This document shows positions 61,131 to 64,000 of a stretch of 64,000 bases of DNA, one piece after another. How positions within the stretch are numbered: position 1 is the first letter of the stretch; the number at the start of each line of letters is the position of its first letter. The notes under the pieces were generated by a model. It was not told the DNA's origin, did not search any database, and was given only the letters and a program-made list of their open reading frames with translations. The DNA lies in NCBI GenBank assembly GCA_016490735.1, contig JAEMWC010000755.1:210001-274000 (forward strand), in the 5' to 3' direction. Source of the stretch: Pachyseris speciosa (taxonomy: Eukaryota > Cnidaria > Anthozoa > Scleractinia > Pachyseridae). The translations under genes were made by a program, and so were the position numbers.

Positions 61131-61436
61131 AGCAATGTTTATCTTTCTTTCCAAAAAATAGAAGTCTTGAAACGCGAGCAAATCAAAGCGGTGGACTCAA
61201 TCCTTGCAGGCCGCAATGTTCTTGCGATGCTACCAACAGGCTTTGGAAAAAGCTTAATTTACCAAGTGTTTTGTTTGGCAAAGCAGTCATCAAACCCGAA
61301 TGGGTGTGTCTTTGAGTAATCTCGCCGCTCAACAGCATCGTCGAAGAGCAAGTCTTGTTCTTGTCAGTAAAGAAATCAGAACACCAAAGGCCATACCTGG
61401 AAATGGTAGTCGTGGATGAATCACACACGGTACAAA
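61131..61436 (+). pseudogene. RecQ-type helicase, N-terminal ATPase fragment
   Basis: From about 61158 the frame reads EVLKREQIKAVDSILAGRNV, then LAMLPTGFGKSLIYQVF (Walker A, motif I). A two-base insertion at about 61316 makes a TGA. Beyond it the frame gives VISPLNSIVEEQV (motif Ia) and soon VVVDESHTV (motif II, DExH). The gap between Ia and II is much shorter than in RecQ helicases, so an internal part is missing, and nothing of motifs III-VI follows. This is a dead fragment of a RecQ-like helicase, either a host paralogue or part of a helicase-bearing transposon. Confidence 0.75.
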
Positions 61437-61480
61437 CATGATGAGCGCGCGTTGTTGTTCATTTTAATTTGGCGATGTTT

Positions 61481-61566
61481 AGCCCTAGACAAACGGGAAA
61501 TGTTTGGTGACCAAACAATTTTTGATGATGTTTAGTCACCAAACATTTTCCGTTTAGCCGGGGCTT
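61481..61566. repeat. Hairpin just after the RecQ fragment
   Basis: AGCCCTAGACAAACGGGAAA...GTTTGGTGAC pairs with GTCACCAAACATTTTCCGTT...CCGGGGCT. It is a small palindromic element. Confidence 0.8.
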
Positions 61567-61569
61567 TTG

Positions 61570-62640
61570 AGGACTGTAAGCTCAACAATTGCTCGCCTTG
61601 AAATCGGTTTGAGCTTTCATGAGTACAAATCATTACAGTTATTATAATGTTTTCAATTGATGCTACTCTCTTGTTTACTTTGTTTGTCGAGAATCTAACT
61701 TGTTTCGATATTTTACCCGACTTGTTTATCTCGCATGTATGGAAATTTTAGCTTGCTTGATAGTCTGGTGGCTTAGCGGAATGATCGTGACAGACTGGAC
61801 AAAAGTGCCAAATTTTGTACACATGTAGCTTAGCACTAGTTAATCAATTTTAGGATGGGTGCCCAATCCAATCGCCTATCGTTCTCATTTTATTAAGCAA
61901 TCAAATATCTCACGTAATAGCTATGATGGGGTACCTGTGGTGTGAATAACAAAAAATATACTTTTAATATTAATGTCAAGAAAATAGTAAATAAACCTTT
62001 TAATCTACAGAATTTCAAATATTCAAAAGGATCAATAGTTATTGCGTTCGAGAAAGGAGAACGCACACCTTATTTCGCGTTGTTCTCATTGGGTTACTTG
62101 CACTTGGTGTTCCTGTGCACGGTAATACTGTATGGACAATACTGCAGGGACTCCAAAATTATTTTTCGGGGGCGAATAGTCGGGAGGGGTCAAGAATTTA
62201 TCGGGGGAAGTCGGAACTTAATGTCGGAACGGTCGGGTAGGCGTATTTTCCGCTGAGTTCCTTGGATTACACTACGGCAACAAGTTGCCGTTTTCATCCC
62301 GAGATAGACTTGTTTTGAATTTCGCTTGCTTTTCTTTGCTATTATTTTTTTAGCTACCAAATACACTGTACTTTCGAGTTTTCTCACAACCATAACAGCG
62401 CCAGGTAAACATGGAATATGCAAATATGCTTTTCGGCCTACAACTGGCTTTCGACGATGTGAAAAGTACGCTGCTCCAAAGCTACTCTTTTGTTTTGCTC
62501 AGAACCAGCGCTGTTAACATTGTAGCAAAAAGGTAAACAATGTTTTATTCAACGCAGGCAAAGAGACTGAAACGTTGCTTTGAAATATCAAGGTCCACGG
62601 AGTGGTGCTGTGCGAAACATGATCTAATGAAACACGATCA
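61570..62640. other. No gene seen
   Basis: AT-rich sequence. The frames at 61942-62256 and 62326-62517 have no recognised domain. Confidence 0.5.
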
Positions 62641-62643
62641 CTC

Positions 62644-63006
62644 CCCGGGAGGGGCGCACTCCCTAAAATAGCTTATACGGGGAGGCTCCGCCCGAAAGGG
62701 GTACCTTTTTCACGCTTCAGGTATATGAAAGGGTAGAGATTTAACGAGTCGAAGTATATGAAAAGTAGAGAATTCTGTCATTGAGGTATTTAAAAGGGCC
62801 TTTCATTAAAATATTTCGAACACACATACGTTATGACTGTACTGTTTTGATTAATGAACACTACGTGGAAATGACAAGAAGGCTTCCTGTTTTAGATATA
62901 CGAAAGGGGTACTATATGTCAATGGAAGGTATACGAAGGGGTACCTTTTCCGTCAAAAATGGTATATAAAAGGGTAAGGGGTAGGACCTCGGGGCGGAGC
63001 CTCAAC
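62644..63006. mobile_element. Fold-back repeat with GGTATATGAAAGGG words
   Basis: GGAGGCTCCGCCCGA (about 62681) is inverted to TCGGGGCGGAGCCTC (about 62989-63003). Between them GGTATATGAAAGGG, GGTATACGAAGGGGTACC and variants recur six or more times. MITE-like, no coding capacity. Confidence 0.65.
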
Positions 63007-63009
63007 GTA

Positions 63010-64000
63010 TTAAAATTCTTTCAGTACCCTCCACCTGTACCCGTTTTCTCTTCGCATATTTGAAACACAGCAGTCACGTGTTTATTTCGGAATAAATAGC
63101 AACGGGCTCCTGTAAATAGTTAATACAGGTTGTTGTTATATAATTCCGTCTCGTATTTTTGACCATTTTCCACTACACACCGGATTCTGTTTCCCTAATT
63201 TTTACGCCGTTTTAAATATCACTGGTTTTTGGAAGGTTCCAACTGCTACGAGAAATTTCTAACGTACCAAGTTGCTGGCAGTTGAAATGGGACAGCTACT
63301 GATTTATGATCTGTGTGTGGAACAACAGAGAAATTCTACGACTTACCTTAAATATTACATGAAATTTTTGCGACATGTTTATTTCGCGATTTCACGAGGC
63401 GCTTATTTCACGACACTCTCAAAACTTTCGAAATTTTGCGGAAATTTTCCGATTTCGAATCACTTAAATTTCACGTTTTTGATTAAGACTTAATTTATAA
63501 CTTGTACTTGAATCAAATAAAACTACTTCATTTTATGCACAACCGTAAAAGCCACTGAGAGATTCAAGCAGCCAGCGGAACAGCACGACAAGTAGTCAGT
63601 AAATGGACGGTTTGAGGACTGTTCAAAAGAAATGCTGCCTGCAGCAGAGGAAGAAAATAATGATGAGGAGGATCAAGATGTTGCCTCAGAATAGTTAAAA
63701 ATATGATTTTCTGAAGGTTTCATTGCTAATAAACTGTATGGTCATAAGACTACGAGGATTAAAATATATTAAGTAAGTATTATTGATCATCAGAAAGTCA
63801 CCTCAGTTATTTTCGCGTCATGTTATGTTCGCGACACTTATTGTTTGCATCACTTTAATTTTGCAAATCTTTTAAAATTGCACCATTCACAAAATTAACG
63901 TGTCACGAATAAGTTATGTAATAAAGTACCTGTCCCATGTCTAGCTACTCACAACAACATATATTGGTTATTATGATGAAATACAGATCGCACCATTTGA
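63010..64000. other. No gene seen; TTTCGCGA-rich patches
   Basis: 63360-63480 and 63800-63910 repeat words such as TTTCGCGA and TTTCACGA. They may belong to an unassigned repeat. No coding region is recognised. Confidence 0.4.

Overview
This window looks like non-coding-rich, AT-rich animal DNA. Exon-sized open frames, spliced-gene signals, C2H2 zinc-finger arrays, LINEs of several clades, Penelope-like elements, tRNA-derived SINEs and many (ATT)n tails all point to a metazoan. The mix, especially the SINEs and Penelope-like elements, fits an anthozoan cnidarian such as a coral or sea anemone. That placement is inference; no single sequence here proves the species.

Layout. The window holds a dispersed cluster of related C2H2 zinc-finger (ZNF) genes separated by repeats. 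ZNF1 is only a 3' remnant at the left edge (1-216). ZNF2 (28623-30228, +) is long but broken by two frameshifts and a stop. ZNF3 (49358-50212, +) is intact with 9 fingers. ZNF4 (58201-58884, -) is intact with 7 fingers. ZNF2, 3 and 4 share a short N-terminal leader (M-E/V-D ... TFCLA-Q/E-I) and a splice acceptor exactly 6 nt before the ATG, so each is probably the last large exon of a spliced gene whose upstream exons I could not place. ZNF1, 2 and 4 end at the same CAG-to-TAG position inside a finger.

Two segmental duplications structure the region. SD-A pairs 1-5740 with about 30030-35084; it carries the ZNF1/ZNF2 3' ends and an orphan terminal finger. SD-B pairs about 9985-11885 with about 51080-55235. 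Comparing the copies gives clean empty sites for several transposon insertions and their target-site duplications (TSDs).

The rest is mostly mobile DNA. There are LINE remnants of at least four kinds: L2/CR1-like at 6461-9259, L1/Tx1-like at 22500-23960, CR1/Jockey-like at 40839-42300 and 46076-47186, and one with a restriction-like endonuclease C-terminus at 47187-47700. Penelope-like fragments lie at 20930, 24894, 25905 and 40344, two of them head to head. SINEs lie at 13050, 15363, 24001, 50756, 51153 and 54593. Many fold-back or MITE-like elements are present. A truncated RecQ-type helicase fragment lies near the right end (61131-61436). I see no functional tRNA or rRNA gene, no CRISPR array and no operon. 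No wholly new system is evident. The points most worth following are the shared ZNF leader/acceptor module, the recurrent TAG stop, and a group of insertions with unusually long 11-14 bp TSDs.
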